Positions 33,824 to 42,900 of a stretch of DNA of 64,000 nt are shown piece after piece; positions within the stretch are counted from its first letter, which is position 1, and each line of letters opens with the position of its first letter. Source of the stretch: NORP110 sp051251595. GTDB lineage: Bacteria > Pseudomonadota > Alphaproteobacteria > Rhodobacterales > Rhodobacteraceae. The position numbers and the translations under genes are program-made. The notes beneath the pieces were generated by a model. It was not told the origin of the DNA, searched no databases, and saw nothing but the letters and a program-made list of their open reading frames with translations. The stretch covers positions 1 to 64,000 of the forward strand of contig JBPOFA010000003.1 of NCBI GenBank assembly GCA_051251595.1. Direction: 5' to 3'.

Positions 33824-34774
33824 TTAGTAGCCCAGACCCTTTTTCATTTCGTAGATTGCCTGATTGTCGTCATCCGCTGTGTACAGACGAGATTCTGTCT
33901 GGATCCACTTTGGAGGAACAGTGCCGAAGGCCAGGTAGTTCGCCAGAGCGTCCAGCGCAGGACCAGCCATGTTTGGTGTCAGTTCGATAGAGGCGTTCAT
34001 TTCACCCGCAGCCAAAGCCAGGTGCGCATCAGGAACACCGTCAATTGAAACGATCTTGATGTCCGTGCCTGGGTTCAGACCTGCTTCTTTGATCGCTTGG
34101 ATCGCGCCAACGGCCATGTCGTCATTATGTGCGTAAAGCGCGCAAATGTTTTCGCCGCCTTCAGCTTTCAGAAAGCTTTCCATTACAACTTTACCCTGTG
34201 AGCGGGTGAAGTCACCGGTTTGCGACCGGACGATTTCAAGGTTGTCGTGACCTTTGATGGCGTTTTCAAAACCCGTCTTGCGGTCAATCGCAGGGGACGA
34301 TCCCGTTGTGCCTTGCAGCTCCACAATGCGGCAATCTGCGCCGTCTTGGTCGTCAACCAACCACTGGCCCGCAACTTCGCCTTCGTGGACGAGGTCAGAG
34401 GTAACAGCCGTCAGGTAAAGATCGTCAGGTGCGTCTACCGTGCGGTCCAAAAGGATCACAGGGATGCCCGCATCTTTGGCTTCTTCAAGAATTTCGTCCC
34501 AACCTGTTGCAACAACAGGTGCGATCAGGATCGCGTCAACGCCTTGGGCCACAAAAGACCGCAAAGCAGAAATCTGGTTTTCTTGCTTCTGCTGCGCATC
34601 GGCAAATTTAAGGTTGATACCGCGCTCTTCGATTTGTTGTTTCGTGACGGTCGTCTCTGCCGCACGCCAACCGGATTCTGACCCGATTTGCGAAAAGCCG
34701 ATGGTGACTTCCGCTGCCGCCGCAAGGGGTGTAAGCGCAATGGCGGTGGCAAGTAGAGTTGATTTGATAGTCAT
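33824..34774 (-). CDS. ytfQ: Galactofuranose-type sugar-binding protein (YtfQ)
   Basis: A 316-residue periplasmic binding protein of the Peripla_BP_4 family. Signal peptide about 1-21 (cleavage after PLAAAAE region). It follows E. coli YtfQ closely: TIGFSQIGSESGWRAAET (about 24-41), DAQQKQENQISALRSFVAQG, APVVATGWDEIL, VELQGTTGSSPAIDRK, RSQTGDFTRSQGK, YAHNDDMAVGAIQAIKEAGL and SIELTPNMAGPALDAL. These include ligand-pocket residues (the Trp and Arg of GWRAAE, and Asp/Asn of AHNDD). The substrate is therefore probably galactofuranose or a similar furanose. It is the first gene of the operon, and GGGAGG is upstream of the ATG. Confidence 0.92.
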   Translation of the reverse strand: MTIKSTLLATAIALTPLAAAAEVTIGFSQIGSESGWRAAETTVTKQQIEERGINLKFADAQQKQENQISALRSFVAQGVDAILIAPVVATGWDEILEEAKDAGIPVILLDRTVDAPDDLYLTAVTSDLVHEGEVAGQWLVDDQDGADCRIVELQGTTGSSPAIDRKTGFENAIKGHDNLEIVRSQTGDFTRSQGKVVMESFLKAEGGENICALYAHNDDMAVGAIQAIKEAGLNPGTDIKIVSIDGVPDAHLALAAGEMNASIELTPNMAGPALDALANYLAFGTVPPKWIQTESRLYTADDDNQAIYEMKKGLGY

Positions 34775-34807
34775 GTGTTCCTCCCAAAACTTAATGTGCG
34801 ACTCATT

Positions 34808-34834
34808 AAGTATTACTTTATTACTTTTGTAAAG
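34808..34834. promoter_or_regulatory. Candidate operator upstream of ytfQ
   Basis: Overlapping repeats AAGTA...TACTT (34808-34812/34822-34826) and CTTT...AAAG (34824-34827/34831-34834) in an otherwise GC-rich promoter region, 34-60 nt upstream of the ytfQ ATG on the minus strand. It could be the binding site of the GntR protein encoded at the operon end; the symmetry is imperfect. Confidence 0.3.
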
Positions 34835-35038
34835 CGGCTGGTTTTCGAGCCCCCTTATTGGCCCGGATTTTCAGGCATCGCACAGCAGTTTTCCAGCCGA
34901 ATTTTGTGCGGCATGGGGTGCTTGCCGGTGTGGTCGGGCCAAAAGACTGCGAGGGGGGCATGGGGTGCCGTAAGTGACTGACAATAATAATTTATTGCGT
35001 CAGTTTGAGGATCAAGAAAATCGCCACTTGGAATGTGA

Positions 35039-35071
35039 CACGGTTCCTGTGGCCGACGGATCTGAACCGTG
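35039..35071 (-). terminator. Hairpin downstream of the second sugar-importer operon
   Basis: CACGGTTC (35039-35046) and GAACCGTG (35064-35071) pair perfectly with a 17-nt loop, 100 nt past the stop of the permease gene on the minus strand. It could end that operon's transcript or lie in the upstream region of ytfQ. No T-run is evident. Confidence 0.4.
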
Positions 35072-35170
35072 CAGATGAAAGGTGCAAAAGGTCACCAATT
35101 CACGCGGCGGGCGCGAGCCGGTGACCCTAACTGCGATACATCAAAGCGCTGGAACCCTGGCGGTTATCGC

Positions 35171-36232
35171 CTACTTGCTCGTCTCTTGCGCAAGCGCCAC
35201 GCGGGCCTGCAGTCGGCTTTGCGCCTGATCGATGACCACGGCCGCGATGATCACAAGGCCTTTGATGACCATTTGCCAGAATGACGACACGCCCATCATG
35301 ATCAAACCATCTGACAAGATGCCAATGACAAATGCACCGATGATCGTCCCGATGATTCGACCGCGTCCCCCGGACATCGATGTCCCGCCCAACACCGCAG
35401 CGGCGATCGCGTTCAGCTCAAAGAACTCACCCGTGGCAGGGTGGGAGGCCTTGAGCTGGCTGGCGATGATCAGCCCAACCAGGGCGGCCATGAAGCCTGA
35501 AAACATGTAAACAAAAAGCTTCACCCGGCGCACATTCACACCCGAAAGCGCCGCGCCGCGTTCATTACCGCCGGTCGCGTAGATGTGGCGCCCAAGGGTG
35601 GTGCGCTTCGCAAGATAGCCCGCGCCGATCGTCACCGCGATCAACATCCAAATCATGACGGGTATGCCAAGAAATGTGCCCGCCCCGATCAACGGAAAAC
35701 TGGCAGACCCATATTCGGCGGTGCCGTTCAGGTTTGGGAACGTCCGCCCCTCTGACAGCAGCAGCGCCGCGCCACGGGCCACATAAAGCATCCCAAGCGT
35801 GGCAATGAACGGGGCCACATTCAGCCGCGTTATGAGGGTGCCGTTGATCCAGCCAATGAATATGCCAACAAGCGAAACAAGCACGATGATTTCAAAGGTG
35901 TTGAACTGAACCGACCAGCCAATCCCAAGGTCGATTCCATTCAACAAAAGCCAGCCTGCGATCATGCCCGTAAGCCCCACGATGGATCCCACGGAAAGAT
36001 CAATGCCCCCGGTAATGATGACAAAGGTCATCCCGACCGCAAGAAACGCGTTAATCGCCACATGTTTCGAAATCAGCACCGCATTGGCCGTAGAAACAAA
36101 GTTTGGGGCCGCAAATGAGAAATACCCAAGCACAAGGATCAGGGCCACGAAGGTGCGCGCCTTTAGCAACAACAGGATCCAGTTGCGATTTGGCTGCGCG
36201 CTGGACGAGGCGAGATTGGTGTCCATGGTCAT
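35171..36232 (-). CDS. Sugar ABC transporter permease (RbsC type)
   Basis: A 353-residue RbsC-family permease with about 9-10 membrane segments. Landmarks are INAFLAVGMTFVIITGGIDLSVGSIVG (about 60-86), FIATLGMLYVARGAALL, ATGGNERGAALSGVNVRRV and ELNAIAAAVLGGTSMSGGRGRI. Unlike the neighbouring ytf system it has a single permease, which presumably works as a homodimer. Its ATG overlaps the ATPase stop (36229-36232). The N-terminal cytosolic segment of about 20 residues is polar; an alternative ATG two codons later is equally possible. It is the last gene of the rbsB-lipoprotein-rbsA-rbsC operon. Confidence 0.92.
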   Translation of the reverse strand: MTMDTNLASSSAQPNRNWILLLLKARTFVALILVLGYFSFAAPNFVSTANAVLISKHVAINAFLAVGMTFVIITGGIDLSVGSIVGLTGMIAGWLLLNGIDLGIGWSVQFNTFEIIVLVSLVGIFIGWINGTLITRLNVAPFIATLGMLYVARGAALLLSEGRTFPNLNGTAEYGSASFPLIGAGTFLGIPVMIWMLIAVTIGAGYLAKRTTLGRHIYATGGNERGAALSGVNVRRVKLFVYMFSGFMAALVGLIIASQLKASHPATGEFFELNAIAAAVLGGTSMSGGRGRIIGTIIGAFVIGILSDGLIMMGVSSFWQMVIKGLVIIAAVVIDQAQSRLQARVALAQETSK

Positions 36233-37758
36233 GCGGAGGGCTCCTTGATTTTACTTGGGGTCGCGGCGGCGATGACTTCGGCTGCAGGTGTTCCGTTGGC
36301 GAACTCACCCGTGACGCGCCCGTCGGCCATGACAAGAATGCGGTCAGAGAGGGCAAGGACTTCTTCAAGGTCGGAAGTCACAAATAAGATCGCGATGCCC
36401 TGCGCCGCCAATTCGCGCATCGTGCGATAGATTTCGGCCTTGGCCCCGATGTCGATCCCGCGCGAAGGTTCATCCATCAGTAGGACTTTGGGGTCGGTCA
36501 TCAAGGCTTTGCCAATGACCACTTTTTGCTGATTGCCACCGGACAGCGACGAAACGGGGTTTTCGGGGCTTGCCACCTTAATGGTCAAACGTTTGATGAA
36601 CTGTTTTGCCTTTTCAGCCTCTGCCCGCAGGCTCAGATGAAAGCCTTTGGTGAATGTGCCAAGCGAAGACAGGGTCAGGTTTTCGCGGATCGCCATGATC
36701 TGAACCAGACCATCCCTTTTCCGATCTTCGGGAACCAGGGCAATCCCGCGCGCAATCCGGCCTGCGACCAGTTTTTCGCGCATCTCCTGATCTTCCACAA
36801 AGAATTTGCCCGTCGAATGCGGATGTTGCGCCATGATGCATTCCAGAAACTCAGAACGCCCCGCGCCCATAAGACCGTACAGCCCCAGGATTTCGCCTTT
36901 GCGGATCGACAAAGACACGTGATCAACCGTATATCCGCCGCCCATTTTTGGCAGGCAAATATCCTCTGCGCGAAACAGCTCTTCCCCAAAATCATGAGAC
37001 AGGCTTTGCGAAAAGTCTTTTGATTTGTCGCCGATCATGGCGCGCACGATCCAGGGGATGTCGACCCCATCCATCGAACGCGTCCCCGTCACCGTGCCGT
37101 CGCGCAGAACCGTGATATAGTCGCCCACGCGGATCAGCTCTTCCAGGCGATGAGAGATATAAACGATACCGACGCCTTGCGCCTTTAATTCATCAATGAT
37201 TCGAAACAGAACTTCGACTTCTGCGGCGCTGAGCGCCGAGGTCGGTTCGTCGAGGATAAGGATTTTTGCGTCTTCCGCCAATGCTTTGGCAATTTCGACG
37301 ATTTGTTGCTGGCCAATGCGCAGATACCCAAGCGGCGTGTCCGGGTCGATATCCTGTTCCAGCCGTTTCAACAGTTGGGCCGCGCGGTTCTGCACCTGCT
37401 TGGCATCGATGTCGATGCCAAACCGGGTTGGTTCCCGGCCCATAAAGATATTCTCTGCCACGGACAGATCGGGAAATAGATTGAGTTCCTGAAAGACGAT
37501 GCCAATGCCAGCGGCAACAGCGTCATCTTTGGATCTGAAGCTGACAGGATTGCCGCCAACGGTGATCTGGCCTTCATTCAGGGTTTCAACGCCGGAAATG
37601 ACCTTCATCAATGTCGATTTTCCAGCGCCGTTTTCACCAACCAGCACGTTGACTGCACCCATGCGGATGTCAAAGTCGACCGCGTCCAGCGCGCGTGTTC
37701 CGGGGTAAATCTTGGTCGCGCCGCGAATGCTTAGCCCCACTGGATGTGGCGTGGTCAT
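36229..37758 (-). CDS. Sugar ABC transporter ATPase (RbsA type)
   Basis: A 509-residue ATPase with two nucleotide-binding domains. Domain 1: Walker A GENGAGKSTL (about 39-48), FQELNLFPDLSV Q-loop, signature LGYLRIGQQQIVEIAKAL and Walker B ILILDEPTSALS. Domain 2: degenerate Walker A (GLMGAGRSEFL), signature SLSGGNQQKVVIGKAL and VLLMDEPSRGIDIG. It energises the single RbsC-type permease. The ATG overlaps the lipoprotein stop as ATGA (37755-37758). Both asymmetric features are standard for RbsA. Confidence 0.93.
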   Translation of the reverse strand: MTTPHPVGLSIRGATKIYPGTRALDAVDFDIRMGAVNVLVGENGAGKSTLMKVISGVETLNEGQITVGGNPVSFRSKDDAVAAGIGIVFQELNLFPDLSVAENIFMGREPTRFGIDIDAKQVQNRAAQLLKRLEQDIDPDTPLGYLRIGQQQIVEIAKALAEDAKILILDEPTSALSAAEVEVLFRIIDELKAQGVGIVYISHRLEELIRVGDYITVLRDGTVTGTRSMDGVDIPWIVRAMIGDKSKDFSQSLSHDFGEELFRAEDICLPKMGGGYTVDHVSLSIRKGEILGLYGLMGAGRSEFLECIMAQHPHSTGKFFVEDQEMREKLVAGRIARGIALVPEDRKRDGLVQIMAIRENLTLSSLGTFTKGFHLSLRAEAEKAKQFIKRLTIKVASPENPVSSLSGGNQQKVVIGKALMTDPKVLLMDEPSRGIDIGAKAEIYRTMRELAAQGIAILFVTSDLEEVLALSDRILVMADGRVTGEFANGTPAAEVIAAATPSKIKEPSA

Positions 37759-38393
37759 GGGGTGATCTCAATCAGGATCGGCGTCACCACAAGCGCATCC
37801 TCTACCCGACGAAAGGTGGTCACACCGGTAAAACGCATGGTTTGTCCCAGGATATCACCTTCGGGCAAATCCAGCTCTGCCGAGGCGCGGTCATTCAGCG
37901 CTCGGCCCAGTTTAGCGAATTCGATTTGGTCGCGAAAATCGTCAAATTTGTAAAAAGGCGCGACGTCGCGCAAGGCAGTCCCTTTTACGACCGGCCCAAG
38001 TTGTATTGTCACATCGGCGTTCTGATCGCCTGACATGTCAAGGCTGACTGTTCGTGCGCGGCTGTCCAGTTTGGTGGCGACAATCGTGCCTGTTCCCGAA
38101 ACGGGCACGTTCCAGGCCCCACCAGAGCTTTTGACGCCATTGACGGTTTCCGCTGCGTCCAGGCCGTTTGAGAGCGCCTCTTTCAAGGCCTGTATCGTCA
38201 CGGCATTCTGCGAAATATAAGGTATGAGCTGGCTTTCATACGTGTCGAGAATGCGCTGCTGCGTGCGCGCATCGTCGCCGCTGGCATCAGCTGCGATTTC
38301 TTTTTCACCCTCGGGGGTGTCTTTCACGACCTTGCATCCGGTTACGCCAAGCGAAACGGATAGAATGAGCAGGGTTTGGAGCAGTCTGGGCAT
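37755..38393 (-). CDS. DUF2291 family lipoprotein
   Basis: A 212-residue lipoprotein. The N-terminal signal ends in a lipobox LGVTGC with the lipidated Cys at position 20. The rest matches the DUF2291 family, which in Alphaproteobacteria and some Actinobacteria is encoded between the binding protein and ATPase of RbsABC-type sugar or polyol importers, as here. Family function is not established; a periplasmic accessory to the importer or its binding protein is the natural reading. The C-terminal half contains FTGVTTFRRVEDALVVTPILIEITP with a beta-strand pattern. The coupling to rbsA by ATGA supports co-function. Confidence 0.82.
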   Translation of the reverse strand: MPRLLQTLLILSVSLGVTGCKVVKDTPEGEKEIAADASGDDARTQQRILDTYESQLIPYISQNAVTIQALKEALSNGLDAAETVNGVKSSGGAWNVPVSGTGTIVATKLDSRARTVSLDMSGDQNADVTIQLGPVVKGTALRDVAPFYKFDDFRDQIEFAKLGRALNDRASAELDLPEGDILGQTMRFTGVTTFRRVEDALVVTPILIEITP

Positions 38394-38414
38394 AAGTCTG
38401 ACCTTGCAGAAAAG

Positions 38415-38443
38415 GCCCGGCCCGCAGTGAAGGCGCGCCGGGC
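38415..38443 (-). terminator. Intercistronic hairpin between the binding-protein and lipoprotein genes
   Basis: GCCCGGC (38415-38421) and GCCGGGC (38437-38443) pair perfectly, with CGC/GCG extending the stem inside. It lies between the binding-protein stop and the lipoprotein start on the minus strand and lacks a T-run, like the hairpin after ytfQ. Confidence 0.6.
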
Positions 38444-38460
38444 GTCGAGTGTTGTCAGTC

Positions 38461-39399
38461 TTAGTTCAGCGCGAAAGTCTCAAGCGCGCCTGCATTGTCT
38501 GCATTAACCAATTCGCAATCCATCAATTGCTTTTCGTCAAGCCCGGTTGATCCGGTCTTGATGTATCGGTCTGCCTGTTCCACGGCCATTTGGGCCTGTG
38601 CAAAGGCTGGTTGCAGTACGGTCGCCTTGATGCCACCGGCCAGAATGGAATCGCGAACGTCGTTCGATCCATCAAAGCCCACAACGATGACATCGCCACG
38701 TCCCGCAGCTTCAAGCGCGGCATAAGCGCCCATTGCCATCGTATCATTGCCTGAAATCACACCTTTGATGTCCGGATTGGCCTGCAGCATGGATTCCATG
38801 ACGGTATAGGCCTCTGTCTGCGACCAGTTTGCGGTTTGACGCGCAACCATTTCCAGATCTGGATACTGGTCAATCACGTCATGATACCCTTGGCTTCTGA
38901 TCCCAGCATTTGTGTCGGATTCTTTGCCGACAAGCTCTGCATATTTGCCTTCTTCACCCATCAAGGCGACGAATTCTTCGGCACCCAATTGTGCGCCCTG
39001 ATAGTTGTTCGACACGATCTGGCTCACGGCGACACCGGTTGCGGTGATCTCTCTGTCGATCAGGAATGATGGAATGCCGGCATCCTTAGCTTTTTGAACG
39101 GCTGCGACGGATGCGTCAGCGCCTGCATTGTCCAGGATGATAGCGGACACGCCGGATGCGATGACACTGTCGAAAAGCTCTGACTGTTTATTGGCGTCAT
39201 CGTCGTGAACAAGGACAATGGTGTCATAGCCCAGTTCTTTGGCTTTTGCCTCTGCACCATCTGCTTCGGCCTTGAAGAACGGGTTGTCATGGCTTGGCGT
39301 AATGATTGCGATTGTCTCGGCGTTCGCCGCGAAGGCTGGCGCAAGGCCTGATACGGTGGCTGCGATCGCAGTAATCAATAAGCGACGTTTAATATTCAT
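38461..39399 (-). CDS. Ribose-type sugar-binding protein (RbsB family)
   Basis: A 312-residue periplasmic binding protein, Peripla_BP_4. Signal peptide about 1-27 (cleavage after AFAANA). Conserved blocks: IAIITPSHDNPFFKAEADGAEAKAKEL (about 30-56), ILDNAGADASVAAVQKAKDAGIPSFLIDREI, GNDTMAMGAYAALEAAG and VVGFDGSNDVRDSI, which contain the usual sugar-contact Asp, Arg and Asn residues. Start: ATG 39399, 5 nt after GGGAGAG; an upstream opening adds a dozen unlikely residues. It belongs to the sub-group co-encoded with DUF2291, variously linked to ribose, tetritols or other polyols, so the substrate is left open. Confidence 0.88.
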   Translation of the reverse strand: MNIKRRLLITAIAATVSGLAPAFAANAETIAIITPSHDNPFFKAEADGAEAKAKELGYDTIVLVHDDDANKQSELFDSVIASGVSAIILDNAGADASVAAVQKAKDAGIPSFLIDREITATGVAVSQIVSNNYQGAQLGAEEFVALMGEEGKYAELVGKESDTNAGIRSQGYHDVIDQYPDLEMVARQTANWSQTEAYTVMESMLQANPDIKGVISGNDTMAMGAYAALEAAGRGDVIVVGFDGSNDVRDSILAGGIKATVLQPAFAQAQMAVEQADRYIKTGSTGLDEKQLMDCELVNADNAGALETFALN

Positions 39400-39932
39400 G
39401 TAGTCTCTCCCTGTGACGTCGCGCCTCCCTGACACGACTTCGCGCCCAATTCTGTCGTTTAACTTCGTTTTGTCAATTAATTTGTTTTCATTTGTGTAGT
39501 TTTGCTTTCGTATACTTATTGATTTCGCCCGTGAACCTTCTTGGGTGACGGGGTAACATTCTGAAAAAATAAGACAATTTAACGCATATATTCGAATTCT
39601 TCGGAAAGGCGATGGAGTCTTGCGATCTGCACTTTTTCTTCAATTTGCGCCTGCGGGATGAAAAGTGAGTCCAAACGAAAGCAAAAGGAAGTAGCTGAGG
39701 GGCTGGCAGACCTGCCGTTGCGGGTGCTGCGTGGCAAAGGATGTTTTTCGCCTCATGAGAGGCGGATGCCCGTCTTGTTAAACTGTTGGTCATCGATCCC
39801 GCCGTGGGATTTTTGCGCCCTCGCGGAAGGCCAAAACGTGAAGGGCGGTCTTTGTCACAAACGCGGTGCATAGCCACCGCGCAGATGGAATTCAGCGCAG
39901 GTGGCTTAGGTCTGCCCTGGGCCTATCGCGGT
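39400..39932. other. Promoter region of the RbsB-type operon and 3' flank of putA
   Basis: About 530 bases without a gene. The first 150 bases upstream of the binding-protein gene are AT-rich with runs such as TTTGTTTTCATTTGTG and probably hold promoter and operator. I see no clear terminator for putA and no regulator gene for the sugar importer. Confidence 0.5.
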
Positions 39933-42900
39933 CTAACTTGCCGCAGCCAGCAAAGAGGCATTGCCGCCCGCTGCTGTCGTATCGATGCAGGTGTGACGCT
40001 CTAATATGCAACGCTCTGCCAGATCCAATTCGGCACAAAGTGGGATCAGGCGCCCCTCTCGTTCGGCCAGGGCGATGCGCGCGTCCTTAAGATCCGCGTC
40101 CGCCCCCCAAAGCGCCACCAGGTGAAACCCGTCAAGATGGGCCAGGTCTGACCGGGGCAGGCGACCGTCGATTGCGAAATCGCCCGTAGCCCCCGGAGCG
40201 ACCTGAACTGCAATGCACCCTTGCGCGGTTGCGATATCCGCTTGCTGTTTCGCAGCCTCGGCAGTTGGTCCAAGGCACAGAACAACGCCGCGCCCAAAGA
40301 TGGTCAATACGTTGGATTCCCCGGTAGGGCCGGGCAATTCAACGCTGTCCAATGCTTTGCGTTCCATCGGGGGAAGCGTGTTCAGCAGCGCCTGCACGCT
40401 TTGGGCCGTGACCTCTGGGCCTTTGACCTCAGACTGCGTCGGTTTCCCCGGATTGCAAAAGCGTTTGGTGTAGTGGGGGCCGCCAGCTTTCGGGCCAGTC
40501 CCTGAAAGGCCTTCTCCGCCAAATGGCTGAGAGCCAACAATCGCGCCGATCTGGTTGCGGTTGATATACATGTTGCCCACGTTCAGGCGGGACGTGACCT
40601 GCTCAATACGGTCGTCAATGCGTGAATGCATGCCAAATGTCAGGCCAAAGCCAGACGCGTTGATCGCGTCGACCACGCTGTCCAGCTCATTTGCTTTGAA
40701 GGTGCACACATGCAGAACCGGGCCAAAGATTTCCCGATCCATATCCTGCACGCCTTTAACCTTGATCACGGTTGGGGCAACGAATGTGCCTGCCTCAGGG
40801 GGGGGCAGCTCTTTCAGCACACGGCCTTGGACGCGGGCTTTCGCGATATAACTGTTGATCGCGTCGCGGGCGGTGCTGTCGATAACCGGGCCGATATCGG
40901 TCGCAAGGTCCCATGGGGTGCCCACGACCTGTTCGTCCATCGCGCCGTAGAGCATCTCTAGAAACGGCTCGGCGACATCCTCTTGCAGGTAGAGGCAGCG
41001 CAGCGCGGAACAGCGTTGTCCCGCAGATTGAAAGGCCGAAGCGACAATGTCCCGCACCGCTTGTTCAGGCAGCGCGGTGCTGTCGGCGATCATCACATTC
41101 AGACCGCCCGTTTCGGCGATAAGCGGTGCCGTCGGGGACATATGCTGCGACATCGTCCGATTGATGCGCTGCGCTGTAGCCGTGGACCCGGTGAAACAAA
41201 CCCCGCTGATGCGGGCGTCAGAGGTCAGCGCAGCACCGACAACGGCCCCATGCCCGGGCAGCAGTTGCAGCGCGCTGACGGGAACGCCAGCCTCATGCAT
41301 CAGGCGCACTGCGATGTAAGCGGTCAGCGGCGTGGATTCCGCAGGCTTGGCCAGCACCCCATTGCCCGCCGCAAGGGCCGCTGCGATTTGCCCGGTGAAA
41401 ATGGCCAAAGGAAAATTCCACGGGCTGATGCAGGTGAAAATACCGCGGGCAGGGGCGGAAAGCTCCGTCCCTCTGGCGGCGTAATAGCGTAGAAAGTCGA
41501 CCGCCTCGCGCAGCTCTGCGATGGCGTCCATCGGGGTCTTGCCGGCTTCGCGTGTGAGAACGGCAAAGATCTCTCCGAAATTTTGCTCATAAAGATCGGC
41601 GGCTTTGTTCAGAACATTGTTGCGCTCTTGGGCCGAGGCCCCCCATTTTTTCGCGTCCTTGAGTGCTGCAGCGACGTCAGCGGCAGAGGCCAGGGTGACA
41701 GTGCCCAGCTTGTCCGATGGGGTTGCGGGGTTTGTAACGTGCTCGACATCTCCGCCAGATGGGGTGGAAACCATCAACGGCATGGCGGACCACATGTGGT
41801 CCTTGAACGCATCACGGGCTGTGTTGAGGTCCATCAGATCGGTTTCGCTGTGCAAATCCCATCCCCGGGAATTTTCACGTTCTGCACCATATAGCTTGGC
41901 CGGGGCCAAGACGGCAGTATTTGCATGCGTTGGATCATAGGCGTCAAACGGATCAGCCGCGACGATTTCCGCTGGAACGGATTTGTCGACGATCTGGTTC
42001 ACAAAGCTCGAATTCGCGCCATTTTCCAGCAATCGGCGCACCAAATAGGCCAATAGATCGCTATGGGCCCCAACCGGCGCATAGATGCGACAGCGCACGT
42101 CGTTATTCTTGCGCAGGATGTCATACAAAGCCTCGCCCATTCCGTGCAATCTCTGGAATTCATAGACCGCATCTTCGGGGGCAACTTCCAGAATGGTGGC
42201 CACCGTCTGGGCGTTGTGGGTCGCAAATTGCGGGTAGATCCGGTCGTTATAGGCAAACAGTTTCTGGGCACAGGCCACATAGGAAATGTCGGTCGCGACT
42301 TTTTGCGTGAACAAGGGGAAGTCTTCAAGCCCTTCTACCTGCGCGCGCTTGATCTCTGTGTCCCAATAGGCGCCTTTCACCAGCCGCACCATGATCTTAC
42401 GGTCAAGTTCCGTCGCCAAGGCGTAAAGCCAGTCCAGCACATGGGCGGCGCGTCGTCCATAAGCCTGAACGACCACGCCAAAACCATCCCAGCCGGCAAG
42501 CGATGGGTCCCGCAAAACCGCCTCTATCACGTCCAGCGACAGGTCCAGCCGATCGGCTTCCTCGGCGTCGATATTCAGCCCCATACCGGCCGCTTTTGCA
42601 GCCTGCGCGAGCTTTGACGTCCGGGGCACCAGCTCTGCCATGACACGATGTTTTTGGCCGACTTCATAACGTGGATGCAGCGCGGATAGTTTGATCGAAA
42701 TCCCGGGATTGGCGCGGATGTCATCCGAGGTGCTTTGGGCCGCCAATGCCTCTATCGATTTGGCATATGAGGCGTTGAACGTGTCAGCATCCGCCTGCGT
42801 CATCGCTGCTTCGCCCAGCATGTCGTAGGAATAGGTGTAACCCGCTGTTTCGTTTTTCCTGCCGCGTCGCAACGCATCTTCGATTGTTTGGCCCAATACG

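Larger units (their letters stand above)
34775..35170. other. ytfQ promoter region and end of the downstream sugar importer operon
   Basis: About 400 bases with no gene. Near ytfQ an AT-rich stretch (34808-34834) contains AAGTA/TACTT and CTTT/AAAG inverted repeats and a repeated ATTACTTT, a possible site for the operon's GntR regulator. Further right is the hairpin at 35039-35071. Confidence 0.45.
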
